A DNA stretch of 64,000 bases, taken from JBPCOI01 sp051000395 (lineage in GTDB: Bacteria > Actinomycetota > Actinomycetes > Mycobacteriales > Jatrophihabitantaceae). Under the pieces are notes generated by a model. The model worked only from the letters and a program-made list of their open reading frames with translations. It did not search any database and was not told where the DNA came from. Below, one piece after another: positions 50,976 through 60,142 of the stretch (its first letter is position 1; the number at the start of each line of letters is the position of its first letter). The position numbers and the translations under genes are program-made. The DNA lies in NCBI GenBank assembly GCA_051000395.1, contig JBPCOI010000003.1, positions 1 through 64,000 on the forward strand, in the 5' to 3' direction.

Positions 50976-51911
50976 GTGTCCGCCGCCCTCAGCCCCGCCG
51001 TCGAGGTCCGCGGCCTGGTCAAGAACTATGGCTCGCGGCGCGCCGTCGACGGCCTGACGCTGGACGTCGCGCGCGGATCCGTCCTCGCGCTGCTCGGACC
51101 GAACGGCGCGGGCAAGACGACCACCGTGGAGATCTGCGAGGGGTTCCGCCGTCCGGACGCGGGCACGGTCCGCGTTCTCGGACTCGACCCGATCGCTGAC
51201 GCCGCGGCGCTGCGGCCCCGGGTCGGCGTGATGCTGCAGGACGGCGTCGGCGGCTACACCGCGGCGCACGCGATCGAGATGCTGCGCCTGTTCGCCGCCT
51301 ATGCCAGGACGCCGCACGATCCGGTGCAGCTGCTCGACGCCGTCGGCCTCACCGAGGTCGCGCACACGCCGGTGAAGCGGCTCTCCGGCGGCCAGCAGCA
51401 ACGCCTCTCCCTGGCCCTCGCGCTGGTCGGCCGCCCGGAGCTGGTCTTCCTCGACGAGCCGACGGCGGGCATGGATCCCCAGGCCCGGCGGGGAACCTGG
51501 GAGTTCATCCGCAAGCTGCGCGCCGACGGCGTGAGCGTGGTGCTCACGACGCACTACCTCGACGAGGCCGAGCAGCTCGCCGACAGCGTCGTCGTGATCG
51601 ACTGCGGGCATATCGTCGCCGAGGGCACGCCGGCCGAGCTCACGCGAGCCGGCGCGGAGGGCCAGATCCGTTTCCACGCCCAGTCCGGGCTACGCCTCGC
51701 GTCCCTCCTGGCCGCCCTGCCGGAAGGGACGAGCGTGGTGGAGGAGGAGCCGGGCCGCTACCTCGTGGCCGGGGACGTCAACCCCCAGTTGCTCGCCACC
51801 CTCACCGCGTGGTGCGCCGGGCAGGGCGTGCTCGCCGAGCACCTCAGCGTCGAGCGGCGCACCCTGGAGGACGTGTTCTTCGAGCTCACCGGCCGGGAGT
51901 TGCGGACGTGA
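50976..51911 (+). CDS. ABC-2 transporter ATPase
   Basis: 311 aa. Walker A GPNGAGKTTTVE, signature LSGGQQQRLSLALAL, Walker B LVFLDEPTAGMD, H-loop TTHYLDEAEQLA, DrrA-like C-terminal tail ending FFELTGRELRT. ATP-binding subunit of an ABC-2 exporter with the following permease. Homologues in M. tuberculosis are Rv1458c-Rv1457c, beside ctaA. Substrate unknown; heme-related transport is only an inference from the neighbourhood. Confidence 0.9.
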   Translation: MSAALSPAVEVRGLVKNYGSRRAVDGLTLDVARGSVLALLGPNGAGKTTTVEICEGFRRPDAGTVRVLGLDPIADAAALRPRVGVMLQDGVGGYTAAHAIEMLRLFAAYARTPHDPVQLLDAVGLTEVAHTPVKRLSGGQQQRLSLALALVGRPELVFLDEPTAGMDPQARRGTWEFIRKLRADGVSVVLTTHYLDEAEQLADSVVVIDCGHIVAEGTPAELTRAGAEGQIRFHAQSGLRLASLLAALPEGTSVVEEEPGRYLVAGDVNPQLLATLTAWCAGQGVLAEHLSVERRTLEDVFFELTGRELRT

Positions 51912-51913
51912 GC

Positions 51914-51966
51914 CCCGATCGTGCAACGTTCGGCCGCCCCAGGCGGCCAGAAGTTGCACAATCGGG
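51914..51966. repeat. 25-bp-arm palindromic element (REP-like)
   Basis: CCCGATCGTGCAACGTTCGG... (arm 51914-51938) and its near complement (51942-51966) with four mismatches and a three-base loop CCA. It splits an otherwise tightly spaced ABC-2 gene pair: without it the ATPase stop and the permease start would nearly overlap (GTGAGC at 51908). Palindromes with GATCGTGCAAC and GGCCGCC arms are known to recur between actinobacterial genes, so a mobile REP-type element is likely. Confidence 0.7.
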
Positions 51967-51970
51967 ATTC

Positions 51971-52720
51971 GTGCCGTCGCCGGGCGCGGCTCCACGGTCA
52001 CAGATGCTCGCCGCGCACACCACCATGGAGTTCCGCCTGCTGCTGCGCAACGGCGAGCAGGTGGCGCTCACGCTGGTCATCCCGCTGCTGCTGCTGTTCT
52101 TCTTCAACCTGCCGCTGCTGTACTCGCTGGGCGTCCAGCGCCGCGTCGAGTTCGTGGTGCCGAGCATCGTCGCGCTCGCGGTGATGTCCGCCGCGTTCAC
52201 CGGGCTGGCGATCGGCACGGGTTTCGAGCGCAAGTACGCGGTGCTCAAGCGCCTCGGTGCCACCGCGCTACCCCGCTCCGTCCTGATCGGCGCGAAGACG
52301 CTGTCGGTACTGCTGCTGGAACTGGTTCAGCTCGCACTGATCTTCGCGCTCGGCTTCGCGCTTGCCTGGCACCCGCACGGCGACGCGCTGCTGGTGCTGC
52401 TGCTCGTCGTGCTCGGCACCGCGACCTTCGGCGGACTCGGCCTGCTGCTGGCCGGCACGCTGCGCGCCGAGGTGACCCTCGCCGCGGCGAACCTGATCTG
52501 GCTGATCCTGCTGTTCGCCGGCGGTATCGCGATACCGCTGTCGAAGTACCCGCACGGGGTGGCCCAGGTGCTGCAGTACCTGCCCTCCGCAGCGCTCTCG
52601 GACGGTCTGCACCGGGTGCTTCAGGACGGCGCCGGCATCCCGGTCCACGATCTGCTCACGCTGGTGGTGTGGGCGGCGCTTGCACTGCCCGCCGCGGCGA
52701 GGTGGTTTCGGTGGGAGTGA
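51971..52720 (+). CDS. ABC-2 transporter permease
   Basis: 249 aa, six transmembrane helices (VALTLVIPLLLLFFFNLPLL; VVPSIVALAVMSAAFTGLAIG; through LLTLVVWAALALPAAA) with the ABC-2 motif ERKYAVLKRLGATALPRSVL. Forms the channel with the preceding ATPase. Start probably GTG 51971, right after the palindrome; an in-frame GTG at 51908 overlapping the ATPase stop would translate the palindrome into a 21-residue extension. Stop overlaps ctaA. Confidence 0.85.
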   Translation: MPSPGAAPRSQMLAAHTTMEFRLLLRNGEQVALTLVIPLLLLFFFNLPLLYSLGVQRRVEFVVPSIVALAVMSAAFTGLAIGTGFERKYAVLKRLGATALPRSVLIGAKTLSVLLLELVQLALIFALGFALAWHPHGDALLVLLLVVLGTATFGGLGLLLAGTLRAEVTLAAANLIWLILLFAGGIAIPLSKYPHGVAQVLQYLPSAALSDGLHRVLQDGAGIPVHDLLTLVVWAALALPAAARWFRWE

Positions 52721-53703
52721 GCACGCCCGTACGCCTCGACGTGAGTCCCAGTGCCCCTCGCCACGTGCGCTGGCTGCGGCGTTGGCTGCCGCGCCGGTTG
52801 CGCACCGCCACGGCGCTGCGCAACTTCGCACTGGCGTCGGTGCTCGCCAACGTCCTGATCGTGGTGAGCGGTGGCGCCGTCCGGCTCACGAACTCCGGAC
52901 TCGGCTGCCCGACCTGGCCGTCGTGCACCGACTCGTCACTGACGCCGACGAGGGCGTACGCGATCCACGGCGTCATCGAGTTCACCAACCGGCAACTGAC
53001 CTTCGTGCTCGCCCTCATCGCGGTGGCCACCTGGCTGGTGGCGATGGCGCGCCGCCAGGAACGCACGCTGGCCACGATCGCCGCGCTGAGCATCCCGGCG
53101 CAGGCCGTGCTCGGTGGCCTGACCGTGCTCACCCACCTCAACCCCTGGCTGGTGGCGGCGCACTTCCTGTTCTCGATGTCGATCATCTTCGTGACGTTCT
53201 GGTTGTGGTGGCGGGTGCGTGACGCAGCGCCCCCCGCGGCGTTGCCGCGTGCCGCGCTGCAGCTGGCCCGGCTCACGGTGCTGAGCGCTGCTGCGGTCCT
53301 CGCGCTCGGCACCGTCGTCACCGGCAGCGGGCCGCACGCCGGCGACCTCACCAGCGGCAAGGTCCACCGCACCGGGTTGCAGGTGTCGTCCATGGCCCAG
53401 CTGCATGCCGACTCGGTCATGGTGCTCGTCGGCGTGAGCGTGGGCCTGCTCGCCCTGCTCTACGCGGTGCGCGCGAGCCAGGCCGTGCGGCGCGCCAGCT
53501 GGATCCTGCTCGGGGTCGAACTGGCCCAGGCGGCGATCGGCTACACGCAGTACTTCCTGCACGTGCCGCCCCTGCTGGTGGCATTGCACATGCTCGGCGC
53601 CTGCCTGCTGTGGCTCGCCGCGCTCTACGTCCTGGCCCTGCTCGAACCTCGCGTCAGCCGGATCCCGGCTCCGGCCGGCCGCCCGCTCAGAACAGCTGGC
53701 TGA
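52717..53703 (+). CDS. ctaA: Heme A synthase CtaA (COX15)
   Basis: 328 aa, eight transmembrane helices. Oxidises heme O to heme A for cytochrome aa3 oxidase. Histidine ligands lie in AIHGVIEFTNRQL, VAAHFLFSM, MAQLHADSVM and VALHMLGA; GGAVRLTNSGLGCPTWPSC is the family N-terminal loop with the cysteine pair. GTG overlaps the permease stop (GTGA). Converges with DUF445 with a 17-base overlap. Rv1456c equivalent. Confidence 0.93.
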   Translation: MSTPVRLDVSPSAPRHVRWLRRWLPRRLRTATALRNFALASVLANVLIVVSGGAVRLTNSGLGCPTWPSCTDSSLTPTRAYAIHGVIEFTNRQLTFVLALIAVATWLVAMARRQERTLATIAALSIPAQAVLGGLTVLTHLNPWLVAAHFLFSMSIIFVTFWLWWRVRDAAPPAALPRAALQLARLTVLSAAAVLALGTVVTGSGPHAGDLTSGKVHRTGLQVSSMAQLHADSVMVLVGVSVGLLALLYAVRASQAVRRASWILLGVELAQAAIGYTQYFLHVPPLLVALHMLGACLLWLAALYVLALLEPRVSRIPAPAGRPLRTAG

Positions 53704-54934
53704 AGGTGTAGATCAACAAGCCGGCCAGCGCGCCGACCACGGTGCCGTTGATCCGGATGAACTGCAGGTCGCGGCCGACCTGCAGTTCCAGGCGACGGCT
53801 GGTCTCGGCCGTGTCCCAGCGCTCGACGGTCGCGGAGATGACGCCGGCCAGGTCGTCGGCGTAGTGGGTGAGGACGTGCGCGGTGAGCCGCTGCAGCGCC
53901 TCGTCGATCTTGGCCGCCATGGCGGCGTCGTCGCGCAGCACCTCCCCCGCGCGCCTGGTGAGCGACTCGACGGAGCGCCGCAGGTCGGAGTCGGGGTCAG
54001 CTGCCCCGTCGACGATGAGCTTCTTCAGGTTCGTCCACAGGGTCGTGAGCCACTCGCGCACGTCGGGACGGTCCAGCAGCTGGAGCTTGGCCCGCTCGAC
54101 GCGCTCGCGCTGCTCCGCGTCGCTGCGCAGCCGTTCGGCGAAGGCGCGCAGCTGGGCATCGAAGGTGCGCCGCAGCTCGTGGTCGTCGTCCTGTGTCACG
54201 TCGACGAGGAAGGACTGCAGCGAGGTGAATCCCCGCGCGAACACGCGATCGTCCACCCAGTCGGGCACCCACTCGGGCGACTCCTCCGCCAGCCGGCGTC
54301 GGAACACGCTGCGGTTCTCGTCGAGAAAGCGCATCAGCCCGCGCAGCACGACGGTGAGCGCTGCCTGGTGCTGGCCGGAATCGCACGCCGCCTGCAGCAC
54401 CCGCGCCAGCAAAGGCGACACGTCCAGGGCCCGCAGCCGCTTGTCCGCGAAGCCGGCCACGGCGTTGCGCAGCTCGTCGTCGCGCAGCACCGAGGCCATC
54501 CCGCCGACCGCGTTGCTGAGCTCCTCGGCGATCTGGTGCGCGTGGGCAGGCTCGGCGAGCCACTCGCCGACTCGCCTGGGAACGCGGGCGGCCGCGACGC
54601 GCTCGCCGACGATCTCCGGGGTGAGGAAGTATTCGCTGACGAAACCGGCCAGGCCCTCACCGATCTGGTCCTTCTTGCGCGGGATGATCGCGGTGTGCGG
54701 GATCGGCAGCCCGAGCGGGTGCCGGAACAGCGCGGTGACGGCGAACCAGTCGGCGAGACCGCCGACCATCGACGCCTCAGCCGTTGCCTGCACGTACCCC
54801 CACGCGCCGCTGCCGTTACCCGCCGAACGGCAGATCGCGTACACGATCGCCGCGAGCACCAGCAGGCTGCCGGCGAAGGCCTTCATCCGCCGCAGGGCAC
54901 GCAGCCGCTCCAGCGGCGGCACCGGGATCGTCAT
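53687..54934 (-). CDS. DUF445 membrane protein
   Basis: 415 aa. Two transmembrane helices at the ends (FAGSLLVLAAIVYAICR near residue 20; TVVGALAGLLIYTFSQLF at the C-terminus) and a long helical middle. DUF445 features: GGLADWFAVTALFRHPLGLPIPHTAII and GEGLAGFVSEYFLTPE. Function unknown in bacteria. Its ATG overlaps the ATP-grasp stop (ATGA), so both are translated together. Confidence 0.88.
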   Translation of the reverse strand: MTIPVPPLERLRALRRMKAFAGSLLVLAAIVYAICRSAGNGSGAWGYVQATAEASMVGGLADWFAVTALFRHPLGLPIPHTAIIPRKKDQIGEGLAGFVSEYFLTPEIVGERVAAARVPRRVGEWLAEPAHAHQIAEELSNAVGGMASVLRDDELRNAVAGFADKRLRALDVSPLLARVLQAACDSGQHQAALTVVLRGLMRFLDENRSVFRRRLAEESPEWVPDWVDDRVFARGFTSLQSFLVDVTQDDDHELRRTFDAQLRAFAERLRSDAEQRERVERAKLQLLDRPDVREWLTTLWTNLKKLIVDGAADPDSDLRRSVESLTRRAGEVLRDDAAMAAKIDEALQRLTAHVLTHYADDLAGVISATVERWDTAETSRRLELQVGRDLQFIRINGTVVGALAGLLIYTFSQLF

Positions 54935-55791
54935 ACCCGCTCCGCGATTGCGGCGGCGAACCGGTCGGCCGCAGCGTCGGCGTGCCCGAGGAACAGCGAC
55001 GGCTCGCTCAGCTCCAGCTCGACGACGACGGGTCCGTCGGGGCCGGGCAACAGGTCGACGCGGGCGTAGAGCAGGTCGCGACCCGTTCGCCCGCGCAGCA
55101 CCTCCATCAGCTGCTCGCCCAGCGCGTGCTCCGCGGCCGACGGCGGTCGCGCCTGGATGCGTTCCTCGACGTAGAGCGAATGCGAGCGCGCGGGATGCAC
55201 GACGCCCGGCGGCAGCATCGCGCCCTTGCTCACGGCGTGGCTGAATCGGCCCGCGAGATAGATCAGCGCCGTCTCGCCGTGCGTGTCGACGGCGGGCAGA
55301 TACGGCTGCACCATCGCCGTGCAGCCGGCGACGTGCAACTCGGCGATGTGCGCCTGCGCGGCGACCGCCTGTCCCGACGCGAAACGCCCGGCGCCGCGCG
55401 AGCCCGCGCCCACCGAGGGCTTGACCACGAACTCGTCCGCAGCCGGCAGCTCGAACGGGTCCCCGGGCGCCACCCACGAGGTCGTCACGGTGGGTACGCC
55501 CGCGTTCTCTAGGTCGCGCAGGTAGGTCTTGTCGGAGTTCCATTCCACGACCGGGGCGGGGTTCGCCAGCCGCGGCACCCGGCGCGCCCAGTCGAGGAAC
55601 GCGACGCGGTCGTCGGTGTAGTCCCAGGTGGAGCGCAGCACCACCAGCGCGTCGTCCCACCGCGCGTCGGGATCGTTCCAGGCCTGCCAGCGCGCCTCGA
55701 CGTGCCGGGCACCCAGGCAGGCGATTAGCACCTCGGCGTCCTCGTCACCCTGGGGCAGCGCAGCACACGTCGCCAGGTACACCGATGCCAT
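54931..55791 (-). CDS. ATP-grasp domain protein
   Basis: 286 aa. ATP-grasp ligase-like: VVLRSTWDYTDDRVAFLDW in the N-terminal domain, NSDKTYLRDLENAGVPTV (lid start), EFVVKPSVGAGSRGAGRF (ATP lysine strand), HGETALIYLAGRFSHAVSKG and VVVELELSEPSLFL (metal-binding Glu). Related to glutathione-synthetase-like and RimK-like enzymes that join a carboxylate to an amine. Substrates unknown. Seven bases downstream of ctaB, coupled to DUF445. Confidence 0.85.
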   Translation of the reverse strand: MASVYLATCAALPQGDEDAEVLIACLGARHVEARWQAWNDPDARWDDALVVLRSTWDYTDDRVAFLDWARRVPRLANPAPVVEWNSDKTYLRDLENAGVPTVTTSWVAPGDPFELPAADEFVVKPSVGAGSRGAGRFASGQAVAAQAHIAELHVAGCTAMVQPYLPAVDTHGETALIYLAGRFSHAVSKGAMLPPGVVHPARSHSLYVEERIQARPPSAAEHALGEQLMEVLRGRTGRDLLYARVDLLPGPDGPVVVELELSEPSLFLGHADAAADRFAAAIAERV

Positions 55792-55797
55792 GGGCGC

Positions 55798-56772
55798 TCA
55801 GCGCACGAACGTGTCGACGGCGACGGCCAGGAAGACGAAGGCCAAATAGCTGTTGGACAGGTGGAAGAACTGCATCGGCTGCGCGTTGGCGCCCGCCTTC
55901 GTGCGCGCCAGCAACCGGTGCGCGCCGGCCAGCAGCACCACCCCGGCAAGGGCCGCGAGCGCGCCGTAGAGCCAGCCGGTGGCCAGCGGCCACAGCGCCA
56001 GCGACGCCGCGACGGTGAGCCAGGAGTAGACCGCGATCTCCCGCGCGACCCGAAGTGGCGAGGCGACGACCGGCAGCATCGGCACCCCGGCCCGCGCGTA
56101 GTCCTCGCGGTAGCGGGTGGCCAGCGCCCACGTGTGCGGCGGCGTCCAGAAGAAGACGACCGCGAACAGCGCGACCGGCGCCCAGGCCAACCGGCCGGTT
56201 ACCGCCGTCCAGCCGATCAGCACCGGCATGCACCCGGCGGCACCACCCCACACGACGTTCTGCGCGGTCCGCCGCTTGAGCAGCATCGTGTAGACGAGCA
56301 CATAGAACGCGATGGCGGCCGCGGTGAGCGCACCGGCGAGCCAGTTCGTGATCAGCCCGATCGCCACGACGGCAACTGTTCCCAGCACGAGGGCGAACAC
56401 CAGCGCGCCGACCGGCGAAACCTCGTGGCGTGCCAGCGGGCGCCGTCCGGTACGGCGCATGACCGCGTCGATGTCGCGGTCGAGATAGCAGTTCAGCGCG
56501 TTCGCGCTGCCGGCCGCGAGGGTGCCGCCGAGCATGGTCGCGACGGCCACCCACCAGCGGGGCAGACCGCCCGCGGCGAGGACCATCGAGGGCAGCGTCG
56601 TCACCAGCAGGAGTTCGATGATGCGCGGTTTGGTGAGGGCCACGTAGGCGGCCAGTCGCGAGCGGTGCCCGGCCGAGGGCGTCCCGCCGTGCGGCGCCCG
56701 GCGAGCGGGCCGTGGGGACGCCGGAGCGCCGTCCGAACCCGCCGAGACGGGCGCAACCGGCGTCTGCGTCAC
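55798..56772 (-). CDS. ctaB: Protoheme IX farnesyltransferase CtaB (COX10)
   Basis: 324 aa, UbiA prenyltransferase fold with eight or nine helices. NALNCYLDRDIDAVMRRT contains the first DxxxD prenyl-PP site; YREDYARAGVPMLPVV the second; TKPRIIELLLVTT begins the core. Makes heme O for CtaA. GTG at 56772 fits a leaderless TACGCT box six bases upstream; the longer ATG at 56841 would add a tail without family similarity. Divergent from tkt. Rv1451 equivalent. Confidence 0.93.
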   Translation of the reverse strand: MTQTPVAPVSAGSDGAPASPRPARRAPHGGTPSAGHRSRLAAYVALTKPRIIELLLVTTLPSMVLAAGGLPRWWVAVATMLGGTLAAGSANALNCYLDRDIDAVMRRTGRRPLARHEVSPVGALVFALVLGTVAVVAIGLITNWLAGALTAAAIAFYVLVYTMLLKRRTAQNVVWGGAAGCMPVLIGWTAVTGRLAWAPVALFAVVFFWTPPHTWALATRYREDYARAGVPMLPVVASPLRVAREIAVYSWLTVAASLALWPLATGWLYGALAALAGVVLLAGAHRLLARTKAGANAQPMQFFHLSNSYLAFVFLAVAVDTFVR

Positions 56773-56778
56773 CGGATC

Positions 56779-56784
56779 AGCGTA
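56779..56784 (-). promoter_or_regulatory. Leaderless -10 box of ctaB
   Basis: TACGCT on the minus strand, GATCCG, then the ctaB GTG. Lies inside the 118-base divergent gap to tkt. Confidence 0.5.
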
Positions 56785-56890
56785 ACCGTCGCGCGCCGCC
56801 GCTCCGCAGCCAGCCTCAGCCGATATCGCTAGGCTCAGCATGGGAACGACAGCAGCCTAGGGCGACGACGCACGAGGGGAACCGACGACG

Positions 56891-59023
56891 GTGGCCGACA
56901 AGCAGACCGGCAGCGAGCCGGGGATCGTGACGACCCATCCGTCCTGGTGGACCGAGCTCGACACCAAGGCGGTCGACACCGCGCGCCTGCTGGCGGCGGA
57001 CGCGGTCCAGAAGGTCGGCAACGGCCACCCCGGAACGGCGATGAGCCTGGCGCCGCTGGCCTACCTGCTCTACCAACGGGTGCTGCGCCACGATCCGACC
57101 GACCCGAACTGGCTCGGCCGCGACCGGTTCGTGCTGTCCAACGGCCATGCGTCGCTGACCCAGTACTGCCAGCTGTACCTGTCCGGCTACGGCCTGGAAC
57201 TGTCCGACCTCGAATCGCTGCGGACCTGGGGCTCGCGCACCCCGGGCCACCCCGAGCACGGGCACACAGCCGGGATCGAGACCACCACCGGCCCGCTCGG
57301 GCAGGGCATCGGCAACGGCGTCGGCATGGCGATGGCCGCGCGCCGCGAACGGGGGCTGTTCGACCCGGACGCAGCGCCCGGCGAATCGCCCTTCGACCAC
57401 CACATCTACGTGTTCTGCGGCGACGGCTGCCTGGAGGAGGGAATCTCCGGGGAGGCGTCCTCGCTGGCCGGGCACCAGCAGCTCGGCAACCTCATCCTGT
57501 TCTACGACGACAACCACATCTCCATCGAGGACGACACCGCGGTGGCCTTCAGCGAGGACGTCTGCAAGCGGTACGAGTCCTACGGCTGGCACACCCAGCG
57601 CGTCGATTCCGGCGAGGACGTCGTCGCGCTGGAGAAGGCGATCCGCAGGGCGCAGCGCGTCACCGACAAGCCGTCGTTCATCGCCGTGCGCACGATCATC
57701 GGCTGGCCCGCGCCGACCAAGCAGAACACCGGCGCGGCACACGGCTCCGCGCTCGGAGAAGACGAGATCCGCAAGACCAAGAAGATCCTCGGCTTCGATC
57801 CCGGTGCGCACTTCGCCGTCGACGGCGCGGCGCTGGCCCGGGCACGCGAGGTCGTGGAACGCGGCCGCGCGGCACATGCGCAGTGGCAGGAGTCCTTCGA
57901 CGCGTGGGCCAAGCGCCATCCCGAGCGCTCCGCGCTGCTGGAGCGCGTCATCCGGCGCGAGCTGCCGGGTGGCTGGGCCGACGCGCTGCCCACCTTCCCG
58001 ACGGAGAAGGACGGGAAGCCGAACTCGATCTCCACGCGCAAGGCGTCCGGAGCCGTGCTCACCGCGCTCGCCGACGTGCTGCCGGAACTGTGGGGCGGTT
58101 CGGCCGACCTCGCCGAGAGCAACAACACCACGATGGAGGGCCAGCCGAGCTTCGTCCCGGCCGAGCACCAGACGAAGGCGTGGCCCGGCGGCCCGTACGG
58201 ACGCACCCTGCACTTCGGCATCCGCGAACACGCAATGGGCTCGATCATGAACGGGATCACGCTGCACGGCGCGACCCGCGTCTACGGCGGCACGTTCCTG
58301 GTGTTCAGCGACTACATGCGACCGCCGGTGCGGCTCGCCGCGCTGATGCAGCTTCCGACGATCTACGTCTGGACGCACGACTCGAGCGGGCTCGGCGGCG
58401 ACGGCCCCACTCACCAGCCGATCGAGCAGCTTGCCGCGCTGCGCGCGATCCCGGGCCTGGACGTCGTCCGTCCCGCCGACGCGAACGAGACCGCGGCCTG
58501 CTGGAAGGCGACCCTGGAACACACCGACCGGCCGGCCGGCCTCGCGCTGTCGCGGCAGGATCTCCCGGTGCTCGATCCCGCGAAGGTGCTCGACGCGGCA
58601 AAGGGCGGCTACGTGCTCGAGGAGGCCTCCGCCGGGCTGCCGCAGATCATTATCGTGGCGACCGGTTCGGAGGTGTCGCTCGCGTTGACCGCGCGCGAGC
58701 GGCTGGAGGCCGAGGGCACGCCCACCCGGGTCGTGTCGATGCCGTGTATCGAGTGGTTTCACGCGCAACCACTGTCCTACCAGCAGCAGGTGCTTCCGCC
58801 GGACGTCAAGGGCCGCGTCAGCGTCGAGGCCGGGATCAAGCTGGGTTGGCGAGAGATCGTCGGCGACGCCGGCGAGATCGTCAGCATCGAGCACTTCGGC
58901 GCCAGCGCCGAAGGCGGCGTGCTGTTCGAACAGTTCGGCTTCACCCCGGACCGCGTCGTCGCGGCGGCGCACTCCGCACTCGAACGCGCCGGCGCGATCC
59001 GCGGCGCGACCACCGGCACCTAG
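56891..59023 (+). CDS. tkt: Transketolase
   Basis: 710 aa. Thiamine diphosphate enzyme of the non-oxidative pentose-phosphate pathway. GNGHPGTAMSLAPLAYLLYQ, the TPP motif GDGCLEEGISGEAS...DNHISIE, and FGIREHAMGSIMNG (cofactor Glu) are all present; EHFGASAEGGVLFEQFGFT near the C-terminus. GTG with AGGGGA upstream. First gene of tkt-tal-zwf-opcA-pgl, as in M. tuberculosis. Confidence 0.96.
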   Translation: MADKQTGSEPGIVTTHPSWWTELDTKAVDTARLLAADAVQKVGNGHPGTAMSLAPLAYLLYQRVLRHDPTDPNWLGRDRFVLSNGHASLTQYCQLYLSGYGLELSDLESLRTWGSRTPGHPEHGHTAGIETTTGPLGQGIGNGVGMAMAARRERGLFDPDAAPGESPFDHHIYVFCGDGCLEEGISGEASSLAGHQQLGNLILFYDDNHISIEDDTAVAFSEDVCKRYESYGWHTQRVDSGEDVVALEKAIRRAQRVTDKPSFIAVRTIIGWPAPTKQNTGAAHGSALGEDEIRKTKKILGFDPGAHFAVDGAALARAREVVERGRAAHAQWQESFDAWAKRHPERSALLERVIRRELPGGWADALPTFPTEKDGKPNSISTRKASGAVLTALADVLPELWGGSADLAESNNTTMEGQPSFVPAEHQTKAWPGGPYGRTLHFGIREHAMGSIMNGITLHGATRVYGGTFLVFSDYMRPPVRLAALMQLPTIYVWTHDSSGLGGDGPTHQPIEQLAALRAIPGLDVVRPADANETAACWKATLEHTDRPAGLALSRQDLPVLDPAKVLDAAKGGYVLEEASAGLPQIIIVATGSEVSLALTARERLEAEGTPTRVVSMPCIEWFHAQPLSYQQQVLPPDVKGRVSVEAGIKLGWREIVGDAGEIVSIEHFGASAEGGVLFEQFGFTPDRVVAAAHSALERAGAIRGATTGT

Positions 59024-59032
59024 GAGGACGAC

Positions 59033-60142
59033 ATGAGCGACGCACTCGCGGACCTGTCCGCACAGGGCGTGTCCATCTGGCTCGACGACATCAGCCGCGA
59101 GCGGCTGCGCAGCGGCAACCTGCAGCACCTGATCGACGAGCGCCACGTCGTCGGCGTCACCAGCAACCCCACGATCTTTCAGAAGGCGCTGGAAAAGGGC
59201 AACGCCTACGACGACCAGGTCGCCGACCTGCGTACCCGCAAGATCGCCGTCGACGGCGCGATTCGCTACCTGATGGCCTTCGACATCCGGTGGGCCTGCG
59301 ACGAACTGCGCCCCGTGTTCGACCGCACCGACGGCAAGGACGGCCGCGTCTCGATCGAGGTCGACCCGCGGCTGGCGCACGACACCGAGCGCACCACCGC
59401 CGAGGCGAAGGGCCTGTGGTGGCTCGTCGACCGGCCCAACGTGATGGTCAAGATCCCGGCGTCCGTGGAGGGGCTGCCGTCGATCACGTCGGCCACCGCG
59501 GCGGGAATCAACGTCAACGTCACGCTGATCTTCGGCCTGGACCGCTACGACAAGGTCATGGACGCCTACCTCAGCGGGCTCGAGCAGGCCAAGGACGCCG
59601 GAATCGACCTGTCCACCATCCATTCGGTCGCGTCGTTCTTCGTCTCGCGCGTCGACACCGAGATCGACAAGCGCATCGACAAACTCGGCACCGACGAGGC
59701 GAAGGCGTTGCGCGGCAAGGCCGGAATCGCCAATGCCCGGCTGGCCTACGAGCGCTACGAGAAGGTGATCGGCTCCCAGCGCTGGAAGAAGCTCGAACAG
59801 GCCGGCGCGCACCGGCAGCGGCCGCTGTGGGCGTCCACCGGTGTCAAGGATCCCGCCTACGACGACACGATGTACGTCGTAGAACTCGTCGCCCCCGAGA
59901 CGGTGAACACGATGCCCGAGGCGACGCTGGACGCCGTCGCCGACCACGGCCGCATCCACGGGGACACGATCACCGGCGGCTACGACGCGGCGCGCAAGGT
60001 CATCGACGATCTCAACGCGATCGGCATCGAGTACGACGACGTCATCGAGGTCCTCGAGGCCGAGGGCGTGCAGAAGTTCGAGGACTCCTACGCGCAGTTG
60101 TCCGAGAGCGTGCAGGGACAGCTGGACAACGCCAAGTCATGA
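59033..60142 (+). CDS. tal: Transaldolase
   Basis: 369 aa, long actinobacterial type. Schiff-base lysine in NVMVKIPAS, TSNPTIFQKAL near the N-terminus, LIFGLDRYDKVMDAYL and FVSRVDTEIDKRI. Transfers dihydroxyacetone units between sugar phosphates. TAGGAGGACGAC precedes the ATG; nine bases after tkt; the stop overlaps zwf (ATGA). Confidence 0.96.
   Translation: MSDALADLSAQGVSIWLDDISRERLRSGNLQHLIDERHVVGVTSNPTIFQKALEKGNAYDDQVADLRTRKIAVDGAIRYLMAFDIRWACDELRPVFDRTDGKDGRVSIEVDPRLAHDTERTTAEAKGLWWLVDRPNVMVKIPASVEGLPSITSATAAGINVNVTLIFGLDRYDKVMDAYLSGLEQAKDAGIDLSTIHSVASFFVSRVDTEIDKRIDKLGTDEAKALRGKAGIANARLAYERYEKVIGSQRWKKLEQAGAHRQRPLWASTGVKDPAYDDTMYVVELVAPETVNTMPEATLDAVADHGRIHGDTITGGYDAARKVIDDLNAIGIEYDDVIEVLEAEGVQKFEDSYAQLSESVQGQLDNAKS

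Noticed and set aside
56816..59959. A 1047-codon leftward open frame opposite tkt and tal
   Set aside because: Antisense of two confident genes; its composition (Val/Arg/Leu/Gly rich, no domains) is the usual by-product of GC-biased third positions.
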